Assembly (NCBI GenBank): GCA_017871115.1
Contig: JAFCIZ010000005.1
Coordinates: 1,178,001-1,242,000, forward strand
From: Cunninghamella blakesleeana
Taxonomy: Eukaryota > Mucoromycota > Mucoromycetes > Mucorales > Cunninghamellaceae
Reading direction: 5' to 3'
DNA length: 64,000 nucleotides
Below are positions 36,679-49,506 of the stretch, in pieces (positions within the stretch are counted from its first letter, which is position 1; each line of letters starts with the position of its first letter). The position numbers and the translations under genes were made by a program. The notes beneath the pieces were generated by a model. It did no database searches, was not told where the DNA came from, and saw only the letters and a program-made list of their open reading frames with translations.

Positions 36679-38135
36679 TTATAAATTAAAAAAAGAAAAG
36701 GATAGAGTTATTATATATATATACAAAAATATAAAATGGATAAAAAAGTGAAAAGAAAACGAAAGAGGAGTAAAAAAAAAAGTGAAAGAAAAACCCCAGA
36801 TAAATTAATGATTTTTTTTTCACCTGCCATTAAATAAATCTTGAATAGGAGATTCACCCCGCAATTTTTTTATTTTATTTTAGTTTTATAAAAGCGACAA
36901 ATCATATGAAAAAAATGAACCATATGCCTTACAAAATCCTCTATTCCCCATTTTTCATCTTTTAAACTGAAAAAAAAAATAAACATATAAATGTATGTCT
37001 TTTAAATCAATCCTTGTCATTACTTTAAATAATAATAATAATAACAAAGACCAACTTGTTTTATTTAGTTCATAAAATTGAGTATCTAGATGATTTTTTC
37101 TTATCTATTGATAAGCTCATCAATTTGTATATATTATGTATATATATATATATATAAACGTATTAGATCATATGTCCCATGTCATTCGCTATGGGATTTT
37201 ATGTTAATTATTGTTGTGGGGATAAAATAAAATAAAATAAAATAAAATAAAATAGAATAGAATAGAATAGAAAAGGCTGTTTATTATTTTCATGATGATG
37301 TAGCATACTGTCAAAAACAAAATAAAAAAAAATCCTTTTCAAACATTTGATTAAATACCAGCTACCAATCAATTCTTATCTTGTCAAGAAAATCTTGTTT
37401 TTTTTTTTATTATTTCTTTCATTTTTTTCAGGTACAAAGTTTAAAATGAATATAATGTACTTTGATTATATACAAAGAAATAAAATAAAATAAACAAATG
37501 CAGCGTTCGTATAAATGATACATTTACATTATTTAAATCAAATGACAATGTAGAACCTTTTATTTATTTATATTAATATATATTTTCCGCTCATATGTAC
37601 TTACATAGAAATAATACGTAGTATTACCATTTATATAATCTTTTTTTTAGCTTTTTTATAAAAGTAATATAAAGAATAATAACATAATTGTCCTTAAAAA
37701 TATACTTTTAAATATTTTTATTTTATTCAGTGTACGTATTTATAGTTTAATAAATTATTACTATAATGATAACCCTTTAAAAAATATACAAATATTTATA
37801 CAACACCTTCCTAAACTATTCTAATTTTTGATCCCGAACATCCGAATTCAACCAGCCTATAAGAATTATCGATCGCTACAAAAAATAGTGAATCTAAATA
37901 AATCCCAATCTTAAATGGTACATAAATCTATAATAATTAAAATAAATATTATGTCATCTTTCTACGCTCTTAAAAAAAAAAAGAAAGATCATAATTTTCT
38001 TTTTAAAAAAATAGTTCAATATTCATATATATATCTATATCTGTATATTTTTCAATTTTTTACTTAAACTCTTTTATTATTATTATTATTATTTATATAA
38101 AAATATATTGACAAATGAGCTTTCATTTTTGTTTT
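36679..38135. other. Intergenic region upstream of P450 reductase
   Basis: About 1.46 kb with the reductase promoter and the 3' flank of the aldolase gene. A (AAAAT/TAAAA)n pentamer array drifting to (AATAG)n lies at about 37221-37273. No coding signal. Confidence 0.6.
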
Positions 38136-39327
38136 TTAGTTATTTAATGATTGTTCTGTTTTAAAGGAATCCTTCACTGCATCTATAATTTTAGTTTGTT
38201 GATCTTGAGTAATAGAACGTAAAGGAGAACGGCATGGGCCACCATAACCAAGAAAATGATCAACTGTGGCTTTAACGCCAGGAATACCATACCATCGACA
38301 TACCGCATTATCTGGTAAAATCAATCGTCGTTGTAACTCAGTAGCTGCTTTCAAATCACCTTGTTGATACAACCTTAAGAGTTGTACACATGATCTAGGT
38401 AAAAAATTAGCCAATCCAGCTATACATCCAATAGCACCCACTGTTAAAGCAGGTAAAAAGAAGTCGGCCGATCCAGCTAATAATGCGAAATCTAAGTGAA
38501 ATAAAATAAAATAATAAAAAAATGAGATAATGATAAACACGTTGTTTTGATATCATTCAATTTTTTATTTCTCTATCCATTTTTATATTTTACTTTATAT
38601 TAAACACCATTTTTTTCTTTATGTATTCACGTTTCCTTTTTTTTTTTTTCTTTTTTTAACTCCCATTCTTTTTTTACATATTCATTTTTTTTATACTTGT
38701 TCATTTTATCAATTTATACATAGAATAAAAATTATTGATTATTATTATTATTATTTTACCTTGAGTATAATGAGCCAAATAACCGACTTTCCCAATATTC
38801 CCTTCTGTTCCTTTCACCCCAATAATATTTTTATGTTTTGCCAATAGAGTCAAGACATCAACATCTATATCTATACCTTGTGTCACTCCAGGATAATTAT
38901 ATATAAGAATAGGTATAGGCGATTGATCCGCTACCTTGGTAAAATAATCTAAAAGAGCCATTTGATCCATGCTTGGTTTATAAAATGAAGGAGGTAACAC
39001 TAAAGCACAAGTGGCACCTGCTAGAGAAGCATCTTGAATTAGCTTAAGAGTAACGCGAACTGATTGTCCACTAGCACCCGCAATCACTTTTAGAGAAGCA
39101 TCATATTTTTCAATATACTTTTTCCCTTGTTGAATCACCTGAACCCTTTCTTGATCGGTTAAATGAACGGCTTCCCCCATGGACCCATGAAAAATAATCC
39201 CTTTAATCCCTGTATTTGCTAAAAAGGCTATATGCTTTTCTAAAGTTGCATAATCTACTTCTTCGTCTTGAGTAAAAAAATTAAGAATGGGAACATAAAC
39301 TCCAGATTCAAGAGTTTGATGGGCCAT
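38136..39327 (-). CDS. DapA-family aldolase (dihydrodipicolinate synthase / 4-hydroxy-2-oxoglutarate aldolase-like)
   Basis: Class I aldolase that works through a Schiff base. Two exons (39327-38760 and 38491-38136) give 307 residues, the usual family length. Motifs are FHGSMGEAVHLT (the GTxGE-type pyruvate-binding loop), LVLPPSFYKP, the catalytic Tyr in ILIYNYPGV and the Schiff-base Lys in IIGVKGTEGN. The rest of the barrel (GSADFFLPALTVGAIGCIAG) and a C-terminal helical region are intact. Fungi make lysine through alpha-aminoadipate, so a true lysine role is unlikely. Relatives include HOGA1, which splits 4-hydroxy-2-oxoglutarate from hydroxyproline, and fungal keto-deoxy sugar acid aldolases. 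Substrate is not determined. Confidence 0.88.
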
Positions 39328-39746
39328 TTTCTTATTTTATTTTATTTTGTTTTGTTAAAGATATAAATAAAAGATAGAAAGAAGAAGAAAATAGTACGTT
39401 TTATATAAATATATATATATAAAAATAAGATAGAGGGAAAAAAAAAATCTGTGTGAGAAAATTAAATTTTTATTTCCAAAAGGAGAAAAAAAATCTATAG
39501 CATATTTTCCGACCAAAAAAAAAAAAAAAGTTTATTATACATGCGTATAAATATAATAGAATGATCAAAAATCTAATTATGAAATGTAATGTTAAAATAA
39601 AATAAAATATACATATCTATATCTTTATGTAAAAAAATAAAAAAAAATAAAAAAAAAAAATAGGATTAAATATAAATTTGGAATAAGTCAAAATACAAGA
39701 AAATAATAATAATAAGGAATGAAATGAATATGTATGAAGAAAAAAA
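39328..39746. other. Spacer between aldolase promoter and RRB1 3' end
   Basis: Both neighbours are on the minus strand. It is purine-rich with A runs and AT repeats, and nothing else is recognised. Confidence 0.55.
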
Positions 39747-40084
39747 TTAAATGGAAATTGTTTTAAAGATATTAACACCAGAATTAGCAGTACTTAAAAC
39801 ACAACCAGGAATTTGTTTATGCCAATGTAATTCTTTAATTTGGGATTGACCTTGATGAACGAAAAGAAGTTGGGGAGGAACTTCTACACCATCACTTGTT
39901 AATCTACCTTCTTCTTCTGTATCAGGTTCCACTGATAAATCCCATAATGTTAATTGATCATCTGCTCCTGAAACGGCTAAAACTGATTCTTCAGTAGGAT
40001 GCCATTCAATAGATGTAATTGGTGCATTATGCCATTTAAATGAAGCTACAGTACTAGGTTGACTTCCACTATTAATTGTAAATA

Positions 40085-40117
<33 letters not shown>

Positions 40118-41508
40118 TAAATATTGATAATTGTTTATATACATATATTTATATTTTTAAAAAAAAAATTACCTTTTAAAAGTACGAAGATCCCAAACAC
40201 TGAAAACGCCATCATCATGACCACTAGCTAATAAATAACCAGCCTTTCTATTCCAAGTAATAACATTGACGTCCGAATTACTAGCGTGAATACTAACAGC
40301 TGATTTTTTTTTAGTTCTTGTGTCCCAAATTTTAATAGATCCATCAGCGGAACAAGAAGCAAAGACAGTATTTTCAGTAGGAGACCATTGAATATCTTCG
40401 ATAGATGATTTATGTTCACGGAAGGCAGCAGAATCAGTTTGAACAACCCCATTAGGTGTTAAAGTAGATTGATAAATTAAGCCAGCAATATCACCTGTCA
40501 AGATTTTTCCAGCTTCTCTTGGTGACCAATCCATAGCATACCCTTCAGCACGACCGTGATTATGAATAGCTAAAGGTTTATATTGTTTTGGTAAAACTGT
40601 GCCAGGAACATCTAAACTAGTGACATAAGGATCTAAATCATAAATATATACCTTTCCATTTTCTGACCATGTAGAAGCTAAATGTTTTCCTTGTTGTGGC
40701 ATGACACGAATACGATTGACACATCCATTATGTGGTACAGATCGATGTTCTAATATAGGATCTTCATCTAAAGCTTGTGGGTCATCATCTTCATCTTCAT
40801 CATCTTGTTGTGTTTTGTGTAAATTGGATAATTTCATGATCACTACTTCATTATCTTTGACACCTGGAACTGATGTACCTGCTGTTATATAGGCTGTGGC
40901 TGGATACTAGAATAAAATATTTTATAAACGTATATAATTCAATTATTATGTTATTTTAATCAACCCAACAAACTCTGATATGCATATATTGATGTTTCTT
41001 ATTTTGTATTTATTTGTTTACTTACGTTTTTGCGTTCATCGCCCAAATTATCATTTAATATATCAAAACTTAAGAATGGTAAACGTACATCCAAATTATG
41101 TAACATAACATATACAGATTGATCTGCTTCCAACACTTCACCTTCCTCTAATGGTTGACCAGGTAAATATAACTTGAGATCTTTTTCTTCGTCTTCTTCA
41201 TCTTCATTATTACCTTCGTCAATATCCATACCTATTATGAAATCATTAAAATAATAATAGTAATATATGTAAGCTTATATATATATATATATATACACTA
41301 TTTTTATTTTATATTTACCATCACCGTCTTGATTCATATTATCGTCCACAACCCCTTCGTCACCAGATTCTTCTTCAATTTCGTCTTCCCAAGCATCTTC
41401 AAATTCACCCATATCATTATTATTATCAAAAGTTTGATGACGGCTTTTACCACCAGCTACTGCTTTTGCTTGAGGAAAATCATTTTGATCCGCTTGACGT
41501 TTAGACAT
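39747..41508 (-). CDS. RRB1: Ribosome assembly WD40 protein Rrb1/GRWD1
   Basis: Nuclear chaperone for ribosomal protein L3 during 60S assembly. Four exons (41508-41319, 41231-41026, 40906-40173, 40068-39747) give 483 residues. The N-terminus is acidic, as in Rrb1: [17 protein letters not shown] and [14 protein letters not shown]. The conserved segment [20 protein letters not shown] is followed by [13 protein letters not shown], characteristic of GRWD1/Rrb1. WD repeats follow, for example [39 protein letters not shown] and [10 protein letters not shown], then [13 protein letters not shown] and [27 protein letters not shown]. The last repeat ends in [20 protein letters not shown]. It groups by theme, not by operon, with RPL41 nearby. 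Confidence 0.95.
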
Positions 41509-42026
41509 GGTATATAATTAATTAATATATATTATATTTTTATTAAAAGTAAAAAATAATTAAGAAAAGAAAAGAAAATTTTTTGACATGAAAAAAAAAA
41601 GTTTAAAAAATAATTTTTTTTTAACGCCGTGGCTTTTTGTATCAACTTTTTTTTTTTTTAACTCCCAGTCATTTTTTTAGGTGTAAAATAAAATTTATAT
41701 ATAAAAGTATGTATTTATTTATATATTTATTATAAATATATCATTATAAACTAATAAAATAATGATGATTTTATTTTTTTTAATAACGATGATAATAATA
41801 ATAATATAATTTTTTGTTCAATTATTTTAAAATAAGTAAAAAAATACTTTTAAAATCAATCATTTACAGTACAAAAAGGGTAACACATATCTTAATGTTG
41901 ATGTTGTATTGGATGTCCTTACTGTTTCTCCCGATACGATGGGGATAGAATAATTGTTTGAACTTTCAAGATGTTTTTAAAGAATGTAATCTACCCAATA
42001 GAAATGGATTCTGATCCGTATTTGGT
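41509..42026. other. RRB1 upstream region
   Basis: Promoter side of RRB1 and 3' flank of the TGA-interrupted ORF. AACGCCGTGG at about 41623-41632 between T-rich runs is the only GC-rich word. No gene signal. Confidence 0.5.
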
Positions 42027-43010
42027 CTAAAAGAGAAGGATCATACTCAGTGTGTCTATATCATATATAATTGCCTTTGAAGGATTTGGATATTTAATAG
42101 CATCTTCGTAATAAATGGCTATATCGAGACTGTCATCCACTATTACCCTTTTGGTTTTGTCAGTGAAGTATTTTGCCTTTCTTATCATGACATCCAATTT
42201 GCGATTATGGAAGTAGTATGGTCCAAGTGCCCAACTCAATCCGCCGTCTCCATTATAGTATAACTTTTCTAAATCATCTTCAAGTTGATCATCCAACCAT
42301 ATTGTGTCTTCATTTGGGTAACCATCTAGGAACGATTCATGGGCTTGTACTTCCCTATCACTCAATCCGATATGTTTGAATGCTTTGACATCATGTGCGA
42401 AGATAATATCTGGGATTATATCATGATCATATTCCCTTCCTATTCGTACAGCCTCCTTATACATCTTATGAAATAAACATGAATTAATAATATTTGTAGT
42501 CGATTCTGGTTTACCTCCTTTATATATAGATAATAAATCCAATGTTCCTTTTTCGAGTTTATTATATGGAGCGTCTATTAAATACTTAGGATGACAGTCC
42601 AGGGGCATGACTTTCTTCCTTACCTTTTCTCATTGTTTGGTAATTGCAAGATATTGTACGGGTTCCTCTACATCATGACATATATTCTCCATTCCCCATT
42701 TGAAATCCATATTTACAGAGAATATAAATCCTTGATTGGAGAACATATTGGCATTCCATACTCTGTCTATCTCAAGTATCTTTTTGGGATCTTTAGTATT
42801 TACTCCATATGTAAGGGCACATTCTCCAGGGATCCATTCCTTAAGATATTCCAAATTGCCATTTCTTCTAAGGAATTCATCTAATACCTTCCCAGGTCCG
42901 CCTTCCTCAAAGAGCTTCTCCTTGTCTATAGGAAACCCTAAGGTAACCCTAATTAACGTATCTGAATATTGGACAATCTCTTGAAGTATTTCCGTTGGTA
43001 AACTCTTCAT
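42027..43010 (-). pseudogene. Unknown protein with F-box-like N-terminus, interrupted by one in-frame TGA
   Basis: I do not recognise the family. From the ATG at 43010 an intronless frame runs 126 codons, meets TGA at 42632-42630, and continues in the same frame for 200 more codons to the stop at 42027. The N-terminus MKSLPTEILQEIVQYSD resembles an F-box-like start. Later segments include VWNANMFSNQGFIFSVNMDFKWG before the TGA and NGDGGLSWALGPYYFHNRKL and VDDSLDIAIYYEDAIKYP after it. Composition is protein-like on both sides and codon use is uniform. It favours AAG, GAG and AGG over the AAA, GAA and CGT/AGA typical of neighbours. Explanations are a recent nonsense mutation, stop readthrough or a sequencing error. 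No intron of plausible size removes the TGA. Confidence 0.6.
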
Positions 43011-43152
43011 GTTTCCAAATGGTTTTATCAACGGGAAGGGGATGAACAGAAAAAAAAGCGGCGTTTTAATTTTTCGACTACTTTAAAAATGCATCCTAAA
43101 TTTGTAAGTAATAATTTTCCTCCTCCTCTTTTTTTTTTAATTTTTAATCAAT

Positions 43153-43376
43153 AGTAAGTATTTAAAAGCATCCATCCATCCATTCATATATATTATTATA
43201 ATGATGTATTCATCCATCCATTCATCCATTTCGTGATCTATCTATATTTATATATTAATCATCCTTAATTATTACTATTTTTTTTATAAAAATAAATAGT
43301 GAGAGATAAGTGGAAGAAGAAAAGACAAAGACGTCTCAAGGCTAAGAGAAAGAAAATGAGAGCTAGATCCAAATAA
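43153..43376 (+). CDS. RPL41: 60S ribosomal protein L41 (eL41)
   Basis: The smallest ribosomal protein, sitting at the subunit interface. The coding part is one base of exon 1 (A at 43153) joined to 43300-43376, giving 25 residues, exactly the eukaryotic length. The start codon is split A|TG by a 146-nt intron (GTAAGT donor at 43154, AATAG acceptor ending at 43299). The product begins MRDKWKKKR and ends KKMRARSK, with Lys and Arg at almost every position, as in yeast and animal eL41. The intron carries (CATC)n/(CATT)n microsatellites. An upstream ATG at 43089 reads into a TAG before the donor, so the leader probably starts downstream of it, near the pyrimidine tract at 43118-43142. Confidence 0.9.
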
Positions 43377-44207
43377 ACGTAACGGCCTCTCAACCTCTAT
43401 CCATTTAAAATAAAGTGGTGTATTTTAAATATCAAGGAAAAAGAAAAAGAAAACAAGAATTTGGAACTTATTTTATATATACAACAACTTTTTATTTGGG
43501 TCGACAAAAACAACAAAAAACCTTGGAAAAACAATAATATTCGCATATTATATATATATATTTTAAGAATCACCTTTTTTATTTTTTTTTTCTATTTTTT
43601 TTTATTGTACATACTTTATTTTAAATAAACCACTAAAAAAAAATAATTCTATTTTTTGTCTCAAATCATTCTATAACTTTTTTTTTTGATTTTTTGATCA
43701 TTTGATTATTATTTTTTCGTATTAAAACGCCAAAAAACAAAAATATGAAGAATGATTTATTTATATCGTTTCTGTAAAAACGAAAACTTTTTTTAATTTA
43801 TTGTTTTTGAAGGGGAAGGGGATAATAGAGGTCTTTTCTTTTTCTTTTCTAAACGAAAGATAAAAAAAAGCTAACTAGTTATAAAAGAAAAATAAATGCT
43901 TTATGTAAAATTATAATAAAAAAATATATAAAGGGAAAATGTGTATAAAAAAGGGGAAGGGGTGGGGAAAGGGGAAAATGGGATCAAATAATAAAAATAA
44001 TAATAAGTATAGTGAAGAAAAATTTTATAACAAAAAAGTAAAGATAGAAGGGAAAAAAAAAGAAAAAAAAAAGTACATGTATGAATACAATATATAAAAA
44101 AAAATAGTAAAAAAGGTCTTGGATTAAAACAGTGAAAAAAATAATAAAAATAATATAATAATATGTTATGAGATTTTTGATACTTCTTTTTTTTTCTTTT
44201 TTTTTAT
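43377..44207. other. Convergent intergenic region between RPL41 and importin beta, with G-rich cluster
   Basis: A/T-rich, with two G-rich elements on the plus strand: GGGGAAGGGG at 43812-43821 and a four-tract element at 43953-43974. No gene signal. Confidence 0.65.
43953..43974 (+). other. G-quadruplex motif
   Basis: Four G4 tracts (43953-43956, 43959-43962, 43964-43967, 43971-43974) separated by loops AA, T and AAA. This is a canonical motif for a four-layer quadruplex, in DNA otherwise poor in G+C. It lies between the two gene ends, on the coding strand of RPL41. Confidence 0.8.
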
Positions 44208-47200
44208 TTATTGACAAGCTTGTTTAACCATTTCTTTTGCCCATCGTGAAGTATCCTTAGTTGCTTTACTTGAATGACGACCTATTCTTCCTTCTTTCAA
44301 GAGTTTATTTACCCAATCAGCTGTAAGATAAGCTTTAATATGTCCACCAAATGTTTCGGCAAGATCACTAGAATATAAAATATAAAATATAAGTAATCAT
44401 GTTATATTAAAAAAAAGTAATCCTATAAATCATATTATTTATATTTACCCAAGTAAACCAATTAAAGCACGATTTAAATCATCTGATTTATTAGGATCCA
44501 TGGTAAGGCTGCTTATGAATTGAAGGATAGATGGAATATATGGAGTTAACATTTGAACTATAAAATAAAAATAAAGATTGGGTACAATTTTTATTAACAA
44601 TATAATCACTAATTATTTATTTATTTATGTATTTAAACTTTCTCTTTTCTTTTTACTTACCTTTTGGAGAACTACTCATTCCTTGTACAATACCAACATA
44701 AGCTTCAACATTGCCTTCAAGTAAAGAATTGACATACTCAATCATTTCGAAATTATCATTATCAGCACGCATACTTCCAGCTTGTTGTAATACCATCATT
44801 ACCACTTCGAGATAAGGTTCAAAAGCTTCACCAATAGCAAGAGCAATATCACCAAAACATGAAAGAATACAAGGCTTGACTGATCGATGAAGGATAGGGC
44901 TTTGTAAGTTGGTAACTAAAAGTTGCATAAATTCATTACAATAAGGTGCAGCACTTGGTCCAAGAGCACGACAGATATCACCAATTATTCCAACAGCAAT
45001 AAGACATAATTGATATTCTTGTGGATTTTGAAGAGCTGCACATAAAATAGGGACAAATGTATCAGCATAACGTACGAAATCACTTTCAAGAACTGTGGTC
45101 ATGGCACCAATCGTTAAAAAGGCATCTTCGGTGGTAGTGGATTGTTTAGAGGATGCATTCAAAAGTTGTAAAACAACCGTCATAATGTTATCAGAAACAT
45201 GAGCTATATCTTGAGGTAAACGGCGAATGGAATTGGTAAGTACCCCAAGTAAACATGATTGTAATTCAGAATGTTCAGAACGATCATCAGCATCCAAGAT
45301 TTGATTCTATCATATATATTAAATATTATTACCGTTACTCTTTTCTTTTCTTTGCTTTTTATTTAATATCCATTTATATCTATTTATATTTTACCTCCAT
45401 AGCAATACTAGCTTCAAGTCGTTGTAAAATAGTTAATACTACTTTTTGAACCATTGGAATGCAATCACTTGCAGAATACATAATTAAAGAAGATACAGCT
45501 TCATAAGCAGATGTTCTGCAGTTTGCTTCATTATCACTACGTTCTGTAAATTGTAAAAGAGAAGTGATCACACCTTCAAAGTAAGGAGATAATACGCTTG
45601 TAGGTTCTTCATTACCAGGAGTGGGGCCAAGCTGTTCGGCAAGATTCATCAATGACCAACAACAATTACCGATAATGCGAGGGTTATCACGAAGTCCTTG
45701 AATCAAAGCAGATATCAATTGGGGTAAGTGGAGATCAGGTTTGATACAAGAAGGAAGAAATTCACAAACTCGACCTAAAGTCCATGCAACAGTATCTTTT
45801 ACGTTGACAACTGGATCTTGCATCATATTAATTAATGTAGAAAGTGCCTATGAATAATATATAAATAAAATTAAAAGATAAATCATCTGTTCTTTTTTTT
45901 TTATAATTATTATTGTCAATAGTCTATTTCACAACTTACTTGATCTACTAATGGTTTTAATACTTCCGTAGAAGGACCATCTAATATAGATCCAAAAGCC
46001 ATCACAGCAGCTTCACGATATCTCCAATCAGCATTTTGAATATTACTATCAACAAATGGAACAACAGGGGGGATGATTTCATTTCGAACACATTGGGCTA
46101 AAAGTGAAATACAAGTAGCAGCCGCCATAGATTGATTCCATTCATCTTCATCTTCATCTTCTTCTTGCTTTGTAAGTAACCATAATAATACAGGAAGAAT
46201 TTCATTAAGTGCCAAACCAGCAAAATTGTGGTTAATGCGATCAGGTTCTTCACCAATTTCCTGTGCCTAAAAAGAAAAAAGAAAAAAGTAACCCAATAAT
46301 TTAATATATATAACCATTTTATGTATTTAATAAAAAAAAAAGTATTATTTTTAATATTACTATTATTATCATTATATTATTATTATTATTACGTCTAAAA
46401 TTTCTTCCTTGATTTCCATTTCAACATCGCATACGGTGGACCAAAATTCAACGGCTTGTAAAACTACTTTTTCATCAGGGTCATTCATACCAGAAGTAGT
46501 CAACTAAATAATATAAAACAATGATAGTAATATAAAAAGAAAAAAATCAATATTCTACAATCATTATTATTTATGTATTTTTTTAACCACTTGATCTTTA
46601 ATAACTTACACCAAATAATGCCTTTTCCATATAGAAACTCATAAAATTATAGTAAAGTTGCATAATACGAACCAAACATTCAAATGCTGCTACCTTTATT
46701 TCACTAGATTCACATTGGGTAGCTTCACAAGCAACTTGCATAATGAAATTACGTTCACCCTAATCAATGCAAGAAAAAAAAGAACAAAAAAAACAATATC
46801 ATTAACACACAAAATAAAATAATAATGATAGTATATTCATATTTTATTTTTTAAAATTAAACTTACTTCGCGTTCAAAATTATCTTTAACAAATTCGAGA
46901 GAGTTATATAATGCCTTTGTAGCTTCTAAACGTACTTCAAGACTGTTTTTTATTATTAAAAAAAAATGCGTAAGGTTAAATTTCAATGACTTGCTTTTTC
47001 ATCAATGATTCATTTTATTTTATTTTATTTTAGATTATTGTTATTTATAAAAATAACTTACTTTGTTTCTTCCTTACGAGCACCCTGAACCACAGCAGTA
47101 AGAATTTCATTAGATTGATTAGCCAAAACATTTGGATGCTATGAGAAAATATTATAAAATCAAAATGAAAAAAAAAGAGATAAATTAAATAATAAATCAT

Positions 47201-48424
47201 TTTTGTGTCACTTTTTTTTTTTTTAAAAAAAAAAAATAGAAACAAAAAGAACCTTTATCGTTTTCGTTTTTTTTATATATATTATGTATAGTATTCATCA
47301 AATTACTTACCACAGATTCACAAACAAAACCAATAGTTTTTAATGATGCTTGTTTAAGGTTGGCATTATCTGATTTAGTGACATTTTCAAGTAAAATATG
47401 AATAAGTTCTTGCCATTGGCCTTGAGGTAATTCAATTTCAGCAATAGCAGCAACGACCTACATACAAATTAATGATAAGGAAAATATTATTATTAATGAA
47501 ATAATAATGAAATAAAATTATGTTTATATTAAAGAAATTTACCTGACTTGCACTATGACCAGCAATCTTACAGGGTGAGGCTAAGGTCAATAAAATCTAA
47601 ATATAATAATAATATAAAACAATCAAAAAAGAGAACAATCAAAAATAGGTCCGCAGTAACTAATAAAATTAAAAGAAGAAAAATATATACTTACGCCTTG
47701 TTTAACTTGACCACGAGTGTTTTCGTCAACTGTTAACCAACGACGACTTTGTTCTTCTCTTCTTACAAATTCCTATATTTCAAAAAAGAAAGAAAAAAAA
47801 ATACATATATAAAAAGATATTGATATATAAGTTTAATTTGTTTAATATATAAGTGTATATCAAGAGTATTCCAAAAAAAAGCAAAAGAAAATTTTTTACC
47901 TTAGCAGTCAAAGTATTTTTTAAAGCAAGACCAGCAGCCTGACGGATAGCTTCAGAAACTTGATCGTTAGCTAAAGCTTGGCATAAAGTAAGAACATAGT
48001 TTGGCTATTATTTTATCGTAAAGAAAATACAAAAAAAAAAAAAAAAATCGGTTGGTTAATACCCATTTTTTTTTTCTTTCCTTTTTTAAAATCAAATCCC
48101 TCATAATATATATATATATATAAATATATATATATATGTATATAAATATATAAATATAAATAATAAAAAGTAACCATAAATACTTACATAGTTTTCTTGA
48201 CTAAATAATTCTAATTTTTGTGTGGCATCTTCACGAATAGCACGATCTAATAACAAAAAATAGATTGAATGTTAATAAAATACAAGTATACAATTTTTTT
48301 TACCTTTAGATGTTTTTCTTTTTATTCTCTTTATTTTTTTTCAAAACTGTTATATATAAAAGTAGATTATTATAGTATAACTTACCAGGTAAAAGAGTAT
48401 TATTGAGAAGAGTAACAACGTCCA
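44208..48424 (-). CDS. KAP95: Importin subunit beta-1 (karyopherin beta, Kap95-like)
   Basis: Carrier that brings importin-alpha/NLS cargo through the nuclear pore and releases it on Ran-GTP. About 15 exons, split by introns of 60-200 nt, encode roughly 870 residues, the usual size of importin beta-1. The start is [14 protein letters not shown], then [20 protein letters not shown] and [10 protein letters not shown], the N-terminal Ran-binding HEAT repeats. Later hallmarks are the acidic loop [62 protein letters not shown] and [10 protein letters not shown]. The C-terminus reads [31 protein letters not shown] in two pieces, close to the family ending. HEAT-repeat helices cover the whole protein. 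Its promoter side (48425 onward) contains GAAACGCGATT. Confidence 0.95.
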
Positions 48425-49506
48425 TATTTAATATATATATATTAATAAAAATAAATAAAACCTTTCGAGTATTATTGAATCAAGTTTATAAGCTGTCGAG
48501 TTAAAATTTGCTTTTTTTTTAAAGTTCTATAGAAGTTTTAGTAAAATTAGATCGATGAAGTCCCCAAAAAGAATATATAGATAAAAATTAGATTGAAACA
48601 AGAAAATAAATAAAATCACGTAAATGGATTAATTAAAAAAAGATCAAGTTAGTAAACTAGTTAAATGATTAATGTTCTGTTATTGTAAATTAAACAAGAA
48701 TATATTACCGTTTGGAAAAAAAAAGAGTTAAAAAAAAAACCAGTGGTTTTAGGCAAAAAAAAAAAAAGTAAAAGTGAAAGAGAAGGAGAAATAAAAAAAA
48801 GGAAGGAAGGAAAGTTTAAAAAAAAATTATTGAAACGCGATTAGGTGCGTCATCTGCCACTTTCCAGTTGCGGAGATTTAAAAAGCCACTTACTATTTTT
48901 TTCTATATAAAAATCATTTGGTTCTATTCTTTAGTTCTATTTTTTGTAACTTTTCCTTTCCTTTCTTTTCTTTTCTTTTCTTGACTTAAAACACATAGTA
49001 TTCCTATTATTTATTTATTTTAAAAAATATATATTAGAAATGTAAAGAATTATTTTATTTATTTAAAAATAATATTCATAAATTTTTGTTATTGTCATAT
49101 ATACTGTAACCACAGTATTACTATTTTTATTTTTGTCAACTGAAAAGTAAAGGTAGTGATCAATAATATAGAAAATTACTCTATAAATATCCCGAGGACC
49201 GCCCAAAACGTATTCTTTTTTTTAATTTTGTTTATTACCAATAAATTTTTTCAATGTCTATCCTTTTTTTTAAAAAAAAAAAAACGGAAATAGGATATAG
49301 AAAGAAATAATGGTTTACTACCACGAATTTTTTTTAAATAATCGTTGATTTTTATTATATTAAAATAATAAATAAATATGAATTTCTATAATCTCTTTTC
49401 AAATAAAACATTCTTTCCAGTAAATTTTTTTGGCAACAATGCATTAAGGTGATCAATGTAGGACCTTTAAATTAATTTGATTATCATTATAATTTTATTA
49501 TTATTA
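48425..49506. other. Importin beta upstream region
   Basis: About 1.1 kb between importin beta and TRS20 (both minus strand). Purine-rich runs occur near 48716-48830. An ACGCG core lies near 48836, with GTGCGTCATCTGCCAC about 10 bp further on. (TTTTC)n occurs near 48962-48980. No coding signal. Confidence 0.55.

Noticed and set aside
42935..42955. CCCTAAGGTAACCCTAA, telomere-like
   Set aside because: Only two scattered CCCTAA words inside a protein-like frame; not a telomeric array.
42591..42984. Plus-strand frames opposite the TGA-interrupted ORF
   Set aside because: The minus-strand frame is much longer on both sides of the TGA and has consistent codon use.
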